From: Paragyromitra xinjiangensis
Taxonomy: Eukaryota > Ascomycota > Pezizomycetes > Pezizales > Discinaceae
Length of the DNA: 64,000 nucleotides
Assembly: GCA_038503065.1 (NCBI GenBank)
Contig: JBCAMK010000009.1
Span: forward strand, 124,001 to 188,000
Direction: 5' to 3'
Shown here in pieces: positions 19,992-31,889 of the stretch (position 1 is its first letter; each line of letters begins with the position of its first letter). A program made the position numbers and the translations under genes. The notes under the pieces were generated by a model. It worked only from the letters and a program-made list of their open reading frames with translations. It was not told the origin of the DNA and made no database searches.

Positions 19992-22861
19992 GGTTGAAGT
20001 TTGGACGATGGTCGTGGAGAGGAGGGACCTTCGTGTAGGTTCAGGTAACGGTATGGCGCCGAAAAAAAGAACAGGATAGCTGGACAGCGGCGAGTAGAAA
20101 AATCGAGCAGCTGTTCGGGGTGACACTGCAGATTCCTACAGCGGAAGAGCGCTTCGTGGTAAATCGGTCCGACGTAACACCTGAAGTCTCAAGGCTGTTC
20201 CAGCTCAACTTGGAAGAAAGACAAAAATGTTATAAATAGAGAAAATAAAATAAAAGAATGTAAGGTTTTGAGAAAAGCAATTCTGTGCAGAGAATTTCGC
20301 TAAACTTAACCTCAGGGTTTGGAACTGGATATGCTGGCTTGGTAAGCTGATTCAACTCTGCAGCCAGTATAAAGATCGACACTCGGAGGGATTAGTGATT
20401 GAAGTACCGATTACTTGAAGAATGGCGCGCAACGTCCTGCAGAAAGGCGAGGATTGAAGATAGCAAAGACAAGACAACCAGCGCCGAAGTATGAACACTA
20501 AAAAGAATAGGAAATAAAAAAAGGGATACAATAAAGGAGACTGTTATTCAGCGGAGATTCCATTCAGGAAAGTGTTCCAGGGGTACGGCGCATACAGCAT
20601 CGAAGCTACCGAAGTGGCTTCTACCGTTGTCGCGATAACCGGATCCCTATGGACCTACCAACGTAGATCATAAGATTTCCACAATTTGCCGAGATTGAAC
20701 GTGTACCTCTTCCTTCTGAACGAGTCCAGAATGGCTAAAGCGTGTTTCAACACTTAGAATACTAAACCGAGTCCCTCCTTATATAACATCTAACAATACC
20801 AGAAGCGCTCAAGGTACTGCATGTGGCTGAGAGGCTTCGCGCAGCACCGTTTTTAATATCTCTGGTGCCACGTTTTGATATCTACCACAGCATGTGCTTC
20901 ATGCGTTCCGACCGCGGCGAACAGAAATGGATCTCAAGTCCGGTTCATGCAGTTTAAGCTTTGCTCCGTGAATTCTCCGAGCAGATTAGAGCTCATGCAA
21001 GTCATGGTGCAAGAATATCACGTTCTTTGCTTCATGCATGGCGTTTGACTAAGCGATAGTGGGTTAGTGATAGATTCACGTAAAGACTAGTAATTTAGAT
21101 ACTAATAAGTAATCTCTGTTAGTTACCAAGTTTATAAGTGGACGTAGTAAAGTAGTGCTGGATTAAAACATACCAAGACGAATCTCATCGAAGTTCTGAC
21201 GGCCCAAGAAATTATTAGCATGTGATCCGTAGTATACCAGCCAGAACAGCATCCATATACAGCAGATGTTCCTAATTTCCAGGACCCCTCGAGGACGGAA
21301 GGTATAGTACCGAAGGACACTCTAGAAGCTACCATTCCCCAGCATACGTACATCCAAACAGGCTGATTATGAATAGAGAAGACTCCAGGCCTCACAACAG
21401 AAGATTTCGTTGAGTATTCCTGGGACCAGTCGGGTTCTCCAGCGGAATCGCTTGGATACGATTCGTAACTATCCACCTCCAGAGAAGCAGTTATACCCAA
21501 CGCACCACGTCATACACTCACGCACACGTGTATGTTTCATATCTCCCACGTTCCTGAGAGCCTGGAATTCGTGTTCGGTCCTCGGCCCGACCCTCGAGCT
21601 CATCTCAAGTTTATAAACGGCTAACGGCGAGATGACGAGGAAAGCGAAATGATTGGAAGGGATGAGGATGATGTGTTGGGTGCTCTAGGCCCAAGTTCTG
21701 CTTGCGGGTAGACGTGTCCTACTAACAGTCTCTAGTACCAGAAACCCAGGGGGACTGTTAAAATCCATTGCCCGTTACCTTCGGTTGCGGGCATAGCTGC
21801 AATTGGCCAGTCGAGTTTGATATCGAACATCTAATACCATCACTGATCATTAGAAATCACTCGTTACGATGCACCACGATACTGCTCGCCCATGACACAA
21901 AGCATCACTCGCAATTCCCGAAAGTGGCAAATGTTGCACCTACCCTCCCCAGTGACAAATAAGATGTCTGCCCCATGAATTGCCGGAAGTGTTTCGAGCC
22001 ACGAATACGACGATTGGATGTCAGACCGAGATGATCGCACGATCGCAAATATTAATCCCCGCTCGTAAAACGACCGCTTCATTATACTGCTCATGGTTAG
22101 TGTAGTTACCAGACTAAATGAGTTGGGGGTTGACAACGAAACATTTTGGTCTGTGGTCACTCCTGACTCTCCAACACTCAACAGCTATCATAGCATGATT
22201 CGTAACCGACACACGTCGTATGAGTCGTATTCAAGCCCACGAAGCGCCGAGAAAACGGAAGCTATCACGGAAACAGCGAATAGACATTTACTAACCTCCA
22301 ACTAGGTACGAATGCGGCTCCTTTTGGCTTGGCAGGTTGTAAGCACAAAGGTACCCCACACTGTGGCGCGAAAGATTCAGGCAGCAGCGTGAAGTGGCGA
22401 ATTCATCTGAGGCGCCGCGCGGCCGCTCAATCGGCCGTAAGAGCTCGCTCTCAGACAGTTAGCTGACGAAGACCTCTCCGTTGTCATCCTACCAGCACTC
22501 TTCTTTTGCTCCTCCTCTTCCTATTCCTTCCCCAACCTCCCCCCGCCATCTCCCATCATCATCATCATCATCATAACTTTATCATCTCCATCTCACTCTC
22601 ACTATCACATCGCCCTTCCGTTTCATCGCTGGTTTTTTGGAAGCGACCGTGGAAAGTGGGCTGTTGGCACAACATTAGACCCGACAAGGCTGTACTTTGC
22701 TGGCAAAAATCCAGCTTTTGAAACGCTCGTGCTTAAATTGCAAAACGACACTTAACCTTTGGTTGAGCCAGCTATTGAAGAGCTCGATTGAAATCAAGTC
22801 GCCTAGATAAGCAACTGACGCTTAGGAGGCGAACATCTTCCATTAGCGACAGCAACGAATC
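19992..22861. other. 2.9-kb divergent intergenic region
   Basis: Separates the coiled-coil gene (minus) from the PB1-UBA gene (plus) and should hold both promoters. A CT-rich tract and an (ATC)n microsatellite near 22555-22576 lie about 300 bp upstream of the latter, consistent with a core promoter and leader. Small ORFs of 60-120 codons at 21132-22305 overlap on both strands and show no coding character. No RNA gene recognised. Confidence 0.5.
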
Positions 22862-25800
22862 ATGTTACCGACCTTTCAAGTTCGTGGCCTTCGCTGCTGC
22901 TCGGCAGATGCCACTTCTGGTGAAGGAGAGACATGGGCCGATGTTCAGCTCGAAAACGGGCTTCAGTACGAACAGCTTATTCAAGAGCATCCGGAGACAA
23001 CTTTGAGCTATGTCGACGATGACGATGGCGAAATCATCACAGTAAGTATCGCTTTTCCCATCCTTTAACAGTTTGTTGCGTCATGACTACTCCCCTCTGC
23101 CCAGTTCCTGGCGTGTCTACGGCAAATTTCGTTGTCGAGCTAGCCTCGTCGCTTAAACTAGTTTTTTTTGCCTCTCCTCCAAATCAAATTAATTAGAAAT
23201 ATGATGTTCTGGTGCACACTTCACTTTTGCTAGTTTTTTATAGACCATAGCTAACAGTTTATTCTTCTAGGTTGGTTCTTCAGAGGAGCTCTTCGCACGA
23301 GTTCAAGAGCTACACCCACTTACACCGGTAATCTTCGACCTCTTCATCTCCCCTTCGGATGCGAAATACGAATCTGCAATAAAACTATGGAGCAAGATTC
23401 TTCAGCCTGACGCTGAGCCTCTCCCAAAAGATAAAGGGAAAGAGAAGGCAATAGGTACAGGTGATACTGGACCCAGTTCTGTCGCTAGGAGTGGGATATT
23501 GGTAGATCTTAGCGATGATCGCTCCTCAAGCTCGAGGGAGGATGAGTCGGAAGCCAAAGAAGATCCTGCTCAGCCGTTTCTTACCATGTTTGAAAGCGAG
23601 CTTGAGAAGATCTTCCAAACCGCCACAAGCCCGTTTCCTTCTGACCCTGAAGTCTCGGCTCCTCGCGAACCTTCACCTAGCCCCTCCATTCACGAAACCC
23701 CTCAGCCCTATCCGAGTGAAATTCTTGGGCAGGCTCTTCGCACTATTGCCCGAAATATTGGCCGTGTTGCGAGTGAGTTGCGCACTGATCTTCCCTCACA
23801 TGCTCAGCCTACTGTTGAGGCTTTGAATACTGCACTTCATTCTGCGGTTGGGACGTTCACGGCTCAGCTGCAAAGTGTTGCTCTCGAGGCTGCGGCTACC
23901 GCTAGAAGCGCAGCTCAGGCAACGAAAGACATGGATGTTTCTGAGCTTGAGGCTACTGGAAGAAGGATGAGGGAATTGGCTGAGACGGTTGGTCATATCG
24001 CTGTCCAAGGTGCTGGTGTTGCAAAAGAAGAGGTTGATAAAGCCATTGTTCACGTCAGTGAGTCTGGATGGGATGTAGCTCGGGCCATTGGGCAGGCAAG
24101 ACAGGCTGCAGAGGAGGCTGAACGTGCCGGGAACGAGGTTGATGTGGATATGAAGGAAGTTAAGGGAAAGGGTAAAGAGAAGGAGTCCGAGGGGGAGCAG
24201 TCCGAGAACGAGACCGATGTTGAACAAGGAAAGACGAATGAGCCGAAGTCTATTTGGGAATTGATCCAGGAGGTCTCGGAATCTAGCAGGACCGAGAGAG
24301 CGCCTATCAACATTGCTGAGGCAGTTAACATGCCGGCTAGTGCCCAGGATCCTATGCTTCAGCCCAATATGCTCGCAGATTCTTCATCTGATGACGAGGA
24401 TGATTCTCCTGAGGAGGTTCCTGGTGGATATGAATCTCGTAATGGACGTGACGGTTCCGGTCGCCGCCGCCGTCATTTCGACCCTCTTCGACCCCAAGGT
24501 GGACATGTAGATGGACCTGCGAGAGGTAGTGCGTTTCCTCATTGGGCCCCTGGCCATCATATGTTCCACCCAAGACACTCCAGATATGGTAGACACGGGC
24601 CGCATTATGGTGGACCGCATCATGGTGGACCGCACCATGGCGGACCTCATCATGGTCCACCACCTCATTTCCCTCACTTTGGAATGCCTGGAGCACACCA
24701 TCCTCATCCCCCACCCCCTCCACCACCTCACCATGGTCCTCACGGTCCTCACGGCCCTCACGGCCCTCACGGCCCTCACGGCCCTCACGGTCCTCATGGT
24801 CCTCACGGTCCTCATGGTGCTCCACCTCCACCCCCACCCCCGCCTCCACCACCTCCACCACCTCCACCACCTCCACCACCTCCACATGATCCCCATAGCC
24901 CGCACAGACACCCGCATCCACCTCCTTTTTTCCCACACCATCCCTTTCATCAGCCTCCACCCTTTTGGGAAGCCAATAGAAGGTCCAGCAATGCTTCGGC
25001 AACCACGAACGACCCGCTAGAGGACTTCATGAAGACGCATTTCCCTGGTGGCGCCCCGGCAAAATCGGAGGATAGCACTACAGCTAGACCATCTGAAGGT
25101 AGTGCTGCGGAATGGGGCGGCGATCAAAAGAAGCAGGAAGATGTTCCTCCACCATTGTTCCCGTCTATCCGCCGCGCCAACACGATTGGATCAGCCATCA
25201 GAGACAGAGAGCGATGGGGAGTGCCACAACCCCCATCATCTGACCGTGGAAGATTTGTTCCGCCTATTGCTGCGATGCCACCAATCCCTTCGACACAGCA
25301 TGTGATGCGTCGTTTCCCTTCTCTCTCTAGCTTCCATTCTGCTTCTAGCAACCAGTCAGCTACGGGCTTGAGGGCCCAGGCATCAGTCCCCAACTTCCGC
25401 TCGCCGCGAAGAGAGTCTTCGGTGGATATTGGACAGGACCCCTTTGCAACTCCTCCAAGACAACCCTCCCCAGCAGTTGAGAAGACTGTTCCTGATACTA
25501 GCAAACCTGAAGGACCCGAGTCTCGTGCACTTCCAGGAGGATGGCCGCAAGCGGTTCTCATTCCTCCCCCTCCCCCTCCTGCACCTATGGATGCATTCAC
25601 TCCCCGTGGACTGCACCGTGCAAACACAATAGCTTCTTCCACCAGAGATGCCAGAGGTGGGTTTTTGGACACCCTTCAGAGGGCCGAAACGAACCCCTTC
25701 GCGGCACGTCGCAAGAGGAGAGAGGGAAGAATGGGCCATGAGGATAGCATCAGGGAGACCAGAGAGACAAATGACTGGGACTATTATTCTCGCCGCGTTG

Positions 25801-26033
25801 TTCCTGGCACATTCCCTCCAGAGGACCTAAAGAAGCCACAGAAGAGCGTTGATACTGAGGGCGATGTGGATAAGTGTGTTGCGCAGTTGGTAGATATGGG
25901 TTATGCGGAGGATGAGAGCGAGAATGCACTTGAGAGGCTGAAGGTTTTTGCCCAGCTTGCCAACGGTAGCGTCCTCGACGCTGTTGAGATGTTGGAAGAG
26001 GAAAGACAGGCTTGGGGCCAAAGAATGGAGTAA
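22862..26033 (+). CDS. PB1- and UBA-domain protein with His/Pro/Gly repeats (980 aa)
   Basis: Exon 1 is 22862-23041; a 229-nt intron has a GTAAGT donor and a TTCTAG acceptor; exon 2 is 23271-26033. Residues 4-87 look like a PB1 domain: the acidic OPCA-type motif YVDDDDGEII is followed by VGSSEEL. The middle is disordered. It includes GGPHHGGPHH repeats, nine or so GPH triplets (DNA about 24735-24818) and a proline run of about 20. The C-terminus (about 925-975) matches a UBA domain: DKCVAQLVDMGYAEDESENA with the MGY loop, then VLDAVEMLEEE. PB1 plus UBA recalls autophagy receptors of the NBR1/p62 type, but no ZZ zinc finger is visible between them. Ubiquitin binding and PB1 polymerisation are inferred from the domains. 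Confidence 0.85.
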
Positions 26034-27156
26034 TCGTCGGATAGTGGCTTGTATACGAGAAGGTTTTTGGAATTTGGGCCATTTTTATGATATTTTGGGA
26101 ATCTTTTTTTAGTTAGTTGTCGGTGGGTTGGAGTTGCTAGGGGTCAATGGAAAGGCTCGATGACGGTGGTGTTGATGTTACGGCCATTATTATTTGTTGA
26201 GTGTACTTGTTTTGTATTTCACTCTATTTCATCTCTTCTCTATTGATGAATATCGATTCTTTCGTTGCGACCGCGAGTTGGAGGAAAATAACAAAAGCAA
26301 TAAGAAAAAAGATTGAAGGGTTTTTATGGTGTGGAGGATGTTTAGGATGTTTTGGTTTGGTTTTTGGTTGTAGCAGCAGAACAATGATAGCTATTTCCTT
26401 CTATATTTGAGCTGGTATTTGTGCAATGTGAGGTGTAATGTGAGGTGACGTAGGCTATTCCTAGTAAGTGTGGATCATGTGATATCACTCGTGATGATCG
26501 ATTACTGTGTTATAAATAGGCTTCCTAATCGAGTGTCGATAGCATACTCTAGGGAGGGCATCGGAGGCCCCGAGTGAAAAATTTTCCATGTACTGGTTGC
26601 GGGCTCTCTATAGATTCAAGCTTGTGTGGGAGTGCGACTCCTCAATCAATTAAGACTTCTGTTCCCTAATCTCTATATCTAACACCGAAAACCATCTCTC
26701 GCATAGTGAATGTGATAATCGAGTGTCGTTGAAAGCATCGCAGTTTATAGTGGTGGGTTCCAGTCTCGTTGATAGACGCTTTCTACTAGCTGTAAAACTA
26801 TAGAGTGATCTATCGTTGTCATTGCTTCGATACGACGATATCTACATACAAAACCTATGATAGATGATTGAATTGACTTTTAGTGGAAGGAGTGGCTTAT
26901 GCTGGTCTGGGAGCCTAGTCGAGGCTAAGCCCAAATGCTTGATCAATTGAGCTTGGCACTAGTGATTTGTGGTAAATAACTTTTAATCACTAAAAGATTT
27001 GATTAGTATTTAGGTACTCATCTTCCATAAGTTTTAAACCGTAAACACCGGTGCTGCTTGATGCGGATCTAGATACTTAAGTTTAAAGCCAAAGTGTTTG
27101 TAGTTTTCCTTAGAAAATCCTGGGTACCCTTCTTATCGGTCCCGGGGTCCGATATA
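26034..27156. other. Intergenic; possible solo-LTR remnant near 26420-26690
   Basis: After the PB1-UBA stop codon there is a T-rich 3' region. Around 26420-26690 are a TATAAATAGG box, a palindromic GATCATGTGATATCAC stretch and a segment ending in TCTATATCTAACA, which resembles the promoter and 3' end of a fungal LTR. TAATCGAGTGTCG occurs at about 26528 and again near 26715. No flanking duplication was found, so the call is weak. Confidence 0.25.
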
Positions 27157-28066
27157 TTAGAACTGTTTAGTGGCTGTATAATACCGTCTCCTTCGATGTG
27201 TGGACAATTGTATTAGCCTATTATAGTTTAGCAACAACGCCAAAGAAGCGAGGCGCTTACTATTCCAGCTCTGCAAAAGACTCATAAAAGCATTCGGCAT
27301 CAGAACTAAAAGAACAACCTGACTAAAACTCCACGTATCTTCAGTATTATCACTCAAGTAATGATGATCTGAAAAGCTCCTCCGAGACAGCCACAACTTC
27401 TTAGCAGAAAAAGTACTAATGATTATTGGGATTGCGAAGTTTAGGCTTCCGAGAACCAGATTCCTTACGGCTCGCTGTTCAAACTTATATGACTCGTGGT
27501 ATACTCTCACGAACGCGAACAACACCCAGGGTACCATAAAAACCTCTAGATTACCCCGTGCGAACTTCCCTGACGGGTTCGATATAGGACTTCCGCAATC
27601 GGAGCGGAAGAAACATAGTGCTGGTCAGTGAGCGTCATTATTAAAGCTCCATCCTTTTATCTAGTACCTCATGGCGATGGGCGCTGCAAGCATCAGGAAC
27701 ATCGCTACTGTTCCTAGATGGCTCATGAAATGAACCCAGGTGTATTGCCGCCATTCAACAGAGAGAATGACGAAAGTTGCTGTCTGTGTGACGGCAGCTA
27801 GTATGGCCATGTAGCTTATTAGGTTCTAGTAGTATACTGAGATGACATGCGTGGAAGAGATCGACGGTTAGGATAACGAGACCTGTGACCCATTGTAGTT
27901 TACTCAAATCTCCTATTACGGCTTCTAGGATCTTTCGGATGTAGGTTGTGTGGTTCGGTTGGTAGTCTCGTTCGAATGACTTCCCCACACCATAGTTTCG
28001 GTTGAGCGGGTCGGTCCAGGGTCTCCCGGAGACTATTCTTTTCCGCAGAGGAAAAGAGAAAAAAAA
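27157..28066 (-). pseudogene. Broken multi-span membrane protein gene
   Basis: On the minus strand a coherent protein can be followed through several frames. PWTDPLNRNYGVGKSFERDY leads into LSKLQWVTGLVILTVDL, then a frameshift. It continues as SYMAILAAVTQTATFVILSV, WRQYTWVHFMSHLGTVAMFL, a stop, and then another frame with VPWVLFAFVRVYHESYKFEQ and two further hydrophobic stretches. An in-frame TAG lies just before NLISYMAIL, where a Trp would fit. The order (polar extracellular-type segment, QW.TGL, W..I..YMA, long C-terminal hydrophobic part) resembles the large family of uncharacterised multi-span proteins expanded in Pezizomycotina. At least one frameshift and two stops make it a pseudogene. 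Confidence 0.55.
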
Positions 28067-31000
28067 GAATGATTAAGTGTGTAGACCTAAACCTTTTTAT
28101 TCGAATCTTCGTCCAAATTCTACCCAAAGCTAAGAAAGTGGGGGAATATTATCAATATTAAATAAAAGGGATGTTATAACAGGTATCAGCGCACAGATCC
28201 TAAATCCACAGCCTTGCTGCGGCTCCACTATCCTCGTGGACTACATGCAGCACGTATAAGGCCAAAGGCAGCAGCCTATAGTGTGTACTCTCCTCATTGA
28301 TGATCGGTATACCTTATTATCCCGGTCGTGCTGAACGGGCCGTGGATGAAAGAAAATCTCAGATTGGTCGAATACGCATTGGGTTCGATTATGACCAGTA
28401 AGCAGTTGAGTCCCGGCATGTATTCAATTGATCGTCCCAAGGCCTCGTTTGGTATAGCCGAGGTAATACGGTACTATATATTGGTGCCTGAAATAGCAGA
28501 AGAGGGGAACTTATTTGCAGGATGTAGCTATCTTGGGCTCTCAACATGTGGGGGTCAAATCATTGGGGTCATCTACTATTTTGAGTACCGCTATCGGAAG
28601 ACTTTAGGATCTCGATGGCTAGTGAGAAGCCCCATTTTTCTAAAGGCTTAATTTACGCTACTGATAACTTTGATAAATATCCGGTAAGGGTTGTCCGTCC
28701 AGCTCCCTCCAGTTTGACGAGATCCTCAACTAAAATAACAGTGAACCTGAGGTTGAAAGTGCTAACTTTTAAGGCAGGCAAGCGAGATCTAGGCGCCCAT
28801 AATATGTATTCTCTAATATTAGCGAGACCCGGTTGGTGGACTGTCATCGAAGTGCCGTGTCTTACAATAAGTAACACATCCACTAAAACAGATGTCACAT
28901 CCCCAGTCATTCGTTCGGTTTTGTCGAACTGTGGACTCGACCAACAGCGTAATTTTTGGGCGGTACGAGCCGGCAAAAGAACATAACAGCTTTGTTAGGA
29001 AATAACAAGTGCTTCTACTCTAGGGGCACACCAGGCAGATAAGAAACCTAAAAGCAATCATTTACTAAATGTAGACTCGATATGGATATGGAAGCTGCAG
29101 CCTCTTCCCGAAGTGAGGCTGAAGAGAAACCTTGGGTTAAGCCTTGGGTTATTAGTTATATTGCGTAACACCCATGAAGACACTGCTCGTATGTCGTAAG
29201 AGGCTTTTCCAGTTCATAGCCTGACGCTTTTTTATTTCCTGGGCTTTTTGTATTAAGTTGGGCCTCTAGCGCCACTAAAGACTTTCCGTGTAACAAGTCG
29301 TGGGTTGCACAAGATTCGTATTCTGGCCTGTGCGCATCATGAGAAATCACTCGTCAGACTTAGTTATAGAAATGATAATTGGGCTACCGTATTAGCTGTC
29401 AATAGCGGGCCACGCTAGAAATTGATGTTGCCTTCCCAGGTAAAGTGACCCAACTTCTCCCTTTTTCTTGCCGCTTTTCTGGGGGTTTTGGACACCGTGT
29501 GTGACCATCCACTGTGCAGAGTTAATACAGCATTAAGGTTAAGCAGAGGCGAGGGGTACCGGGTGAGATGTAATCGAAAGTTCTGCCCTTAGAATATGCT
29601 TGGAGTTGAAACTTCGGGGAGCTCACTTGGGTTCTCTAGGCTAAGGTTCTCTGAGCTAGAGCAATTCAAGCCTGAGGCTAGGATTAGGTCAACGTGAACG
29701 AACCTACTTCTATTTCATCTCCCCATCAACACCGCTCACCATCACCATCACTTAATCCTTCATTCTCCTCTCTGATTGTTTATCTGTCTCCACCATTCTT
29801 CGCTAATGCTGTCGTTCTCGATTTGGGCTCGAAATTGTGACCGGTTAGACGTGCCAGCTTGCTCAATTCCCTGTGTTGCTGTATGCCCACCTGACTGGCA
29901 CGAAGCACGAAGCATAACTTGAAGTTGCATTTACCAAGAAACAGACTTGGTTGTTGGTAAGATGGAGTTGAGGGATGCCTAGTAAAAGAGCTATGGTGAA
30001 GAGATGTGAGAACCATCTTTGTTTATATTGTGCTAGTTCGTGGGTATCCTGGTTGATTTCTTGCAGTCGCTAATCTGGAGATGTTAGGTTAACGCATCTG
30101 TTACCGACACGTCGATCATGTAATGTGCTCGGTCCCTCTTCATCGAGAAACATTATTTGTTATCAGCTGAAAAAGTACTTGTTGACGAGTCTTATTCATG
30201 CAAGGTAGTATGAGGGGTATTATATTCGCTGCCTTTGCAGACAAATTACTTCACAGTCATAAGGAATGATTCGACACCATGCCAAGAATCCCCTTTTAAT
30301 ATCTTGGCGCTCATAATAATGTCCTTGGCCAATCTCCCTTTCGAAGTTTCCTGCGCGCCAGCTAGAGGAAGTATATGGAGAGAAATTGGCTAAAGGTCTT
30401 TTCTGGGTGTTTGGCATGGGTATAGGTGGAGTTCCTGCAATTTTGCTTCTGTATTTATGTACCTTTTGGCCCCTTTTGCACTTAGCTGCACTTACCCGGT
30501 AAAGACGGTTCCTCTGCATTAGTTGATTGGGGGATGCATTGCTTCTTTTAGGCGACACCTTATTGCTCATGGAAGCGACCTATGTTATGCATGTGTTTAG
30601 GACTTTTCATTGGGGTTTTCATCAACAAAACGGGGTTATTCCGTCGCGCAGGAACACGTTTCTGGCAACAACCATCGTGAAACGGTCACGAAGAGAACTT
30701 CTCCACGGAGAGGTTAATTTTTGGAAAGTTGATGTATGAGCTGGTTGACGTGGTTACGCGGCTGAGATGCACTTGGTTGCAGCTTCTGGCGAGCGGGGTG
30801 TTGTGTGACAGGGGTGCCGTTGAGGGGAGGAAATACAGAAATTCGGGTGGTTGGTCTGGCAACGCGTTGTACTCTGCGGCTGTTCAGGGCCTGTCAAGTC
30901 TTGCTATTACCTGCCACGCAGTTTTCTCAGGGCACGAGTAAATACATTCCCTTCTCCTCTTCCTCTCCTCTTTCGTCTGCTCCTCTTCCGTCACCCTTCT

Positions 31001-31133
31001 GCGTCTATTTGCTGTTCGTCTTGCGTGCTCTGCTCTGCTTTGCTGCTTTGCTCGCTCGTTGCGCTCGGCATTCCTTTGGTCACACGATTCACCTACTTAT
31101 ATTCCCATCGCCCCCCCCTTCAATACCACCAAA
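28067..31133. other. 3-kb gene-poor interval
   Basis: Short overlapping ORFs on both strands (such as 28328-28986 and 29780-30016) show no splice-supported extension or recognisable motif. The last 200 bp before the MARVEL-like gene are CT-rich, as expected for its promoter and leader. No tRNA, rRNA or repeat array seen. Confidence 0.45.
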
Positions 31134-31889
31134 ATGTCGGCACTAACTACCTCCACGGAAACAACTCTCACCACTAGCTCAATGGGGGAAGTAATCGTTG
31201 AGCGGGAAATCGTCCGAACCAAAGTGCGACGTTACCGCTGGCCGGAACTCCTCTTGTCAATTATACTCCTCCTTCTCCTGGTGTGCGCCGCCGTGGTCCT
31301 CGGGGCTTTTGGGTACTTTACGTATATCCAACAGCGACTGTTTCTCACAGTCCCTTGGTTTGTTTCCCTATTTCTGATTTTTATTTTACTTGTATGCGAT
31401 TGGCGCTAACAATTCTTTGGTCAATGATAGGTGGTACTACTATCTGATCTCCGTTGCTACAATAACCGTCGTCTTCATATGCGCCGTAGTCGCATTGTTC
31501 TATGTCCACCTTCTCCTCCCGGTCATCGTCATGATAGGTTCATTCATCATGTTTGTTCTCTGGCTCACGGGTCTCGTCAAAGCGAGTATTGAACTATGGG
31601 GCCCGCTCGGATCTATCAACGATAATTGTGTGCGATATGTATACAACGACGACTTTTGGGGCGGTGGAAATCTCTATACCCTTGCGAGAATTCAGCAAGA
31701 GGTTGTTTGCAACCTATGGCAAACCACTTTTGCGTTGGAAATGATTGCAACGTGAGTTTTTCTCTCCTGCTCTAATTTATAAAGCTTCGATTCACAAGAG
31801 GCTAACTCAATTCGGATGGCAGATTCCTGTTTCTGTGGATGATGCTGCTATCATGGCAGGTCATAAACCGAGCACGTCGCGGATACTGA
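31134..31889 (+). CDS. MARVEL-like four-span membrane protein (203 aa)
   Basis: Three exons: 31134-31357, 31431-31751 and 31823-31889. The introns have GTTTGT...GATAG and GTGAGT...GGCAG ends, and phases agree. After a 35-residue cytosolic N-terminus come four hydrophobic segments: LLLSIILLLLLVCAAVVLGA, YLISVATITVVFICAVVALF, a third around PVIVMIGSFIMFVLWLTGLV, and a C-terminal one, IATFLFLWMMLLSW. A soluble loop with two Cys and many aromatic residues (WGGGNLYTLARIQQE...) precedes the last span. This is the pattern of fungal MARVEL-domain proteins, placed in the plasma membrane or trafficking vesicles. The C-terminal RARRGY is a short basic tail. Confidence 0.75.

Noticed and set aside
24352..25002. 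Long antisense frames (217 and 188 codons) opposite the His/Pro repeat region
   Set aside because: They arise from the 9-bp GPH and proline repeats of the sense gene and are low-complexity shadows.
28328..28986. Two overlapping plus-strand ORFs of 107 and 123 codons
   Set aside because: No motif, splice support or family; an equally long frame exists on the opposite strand.
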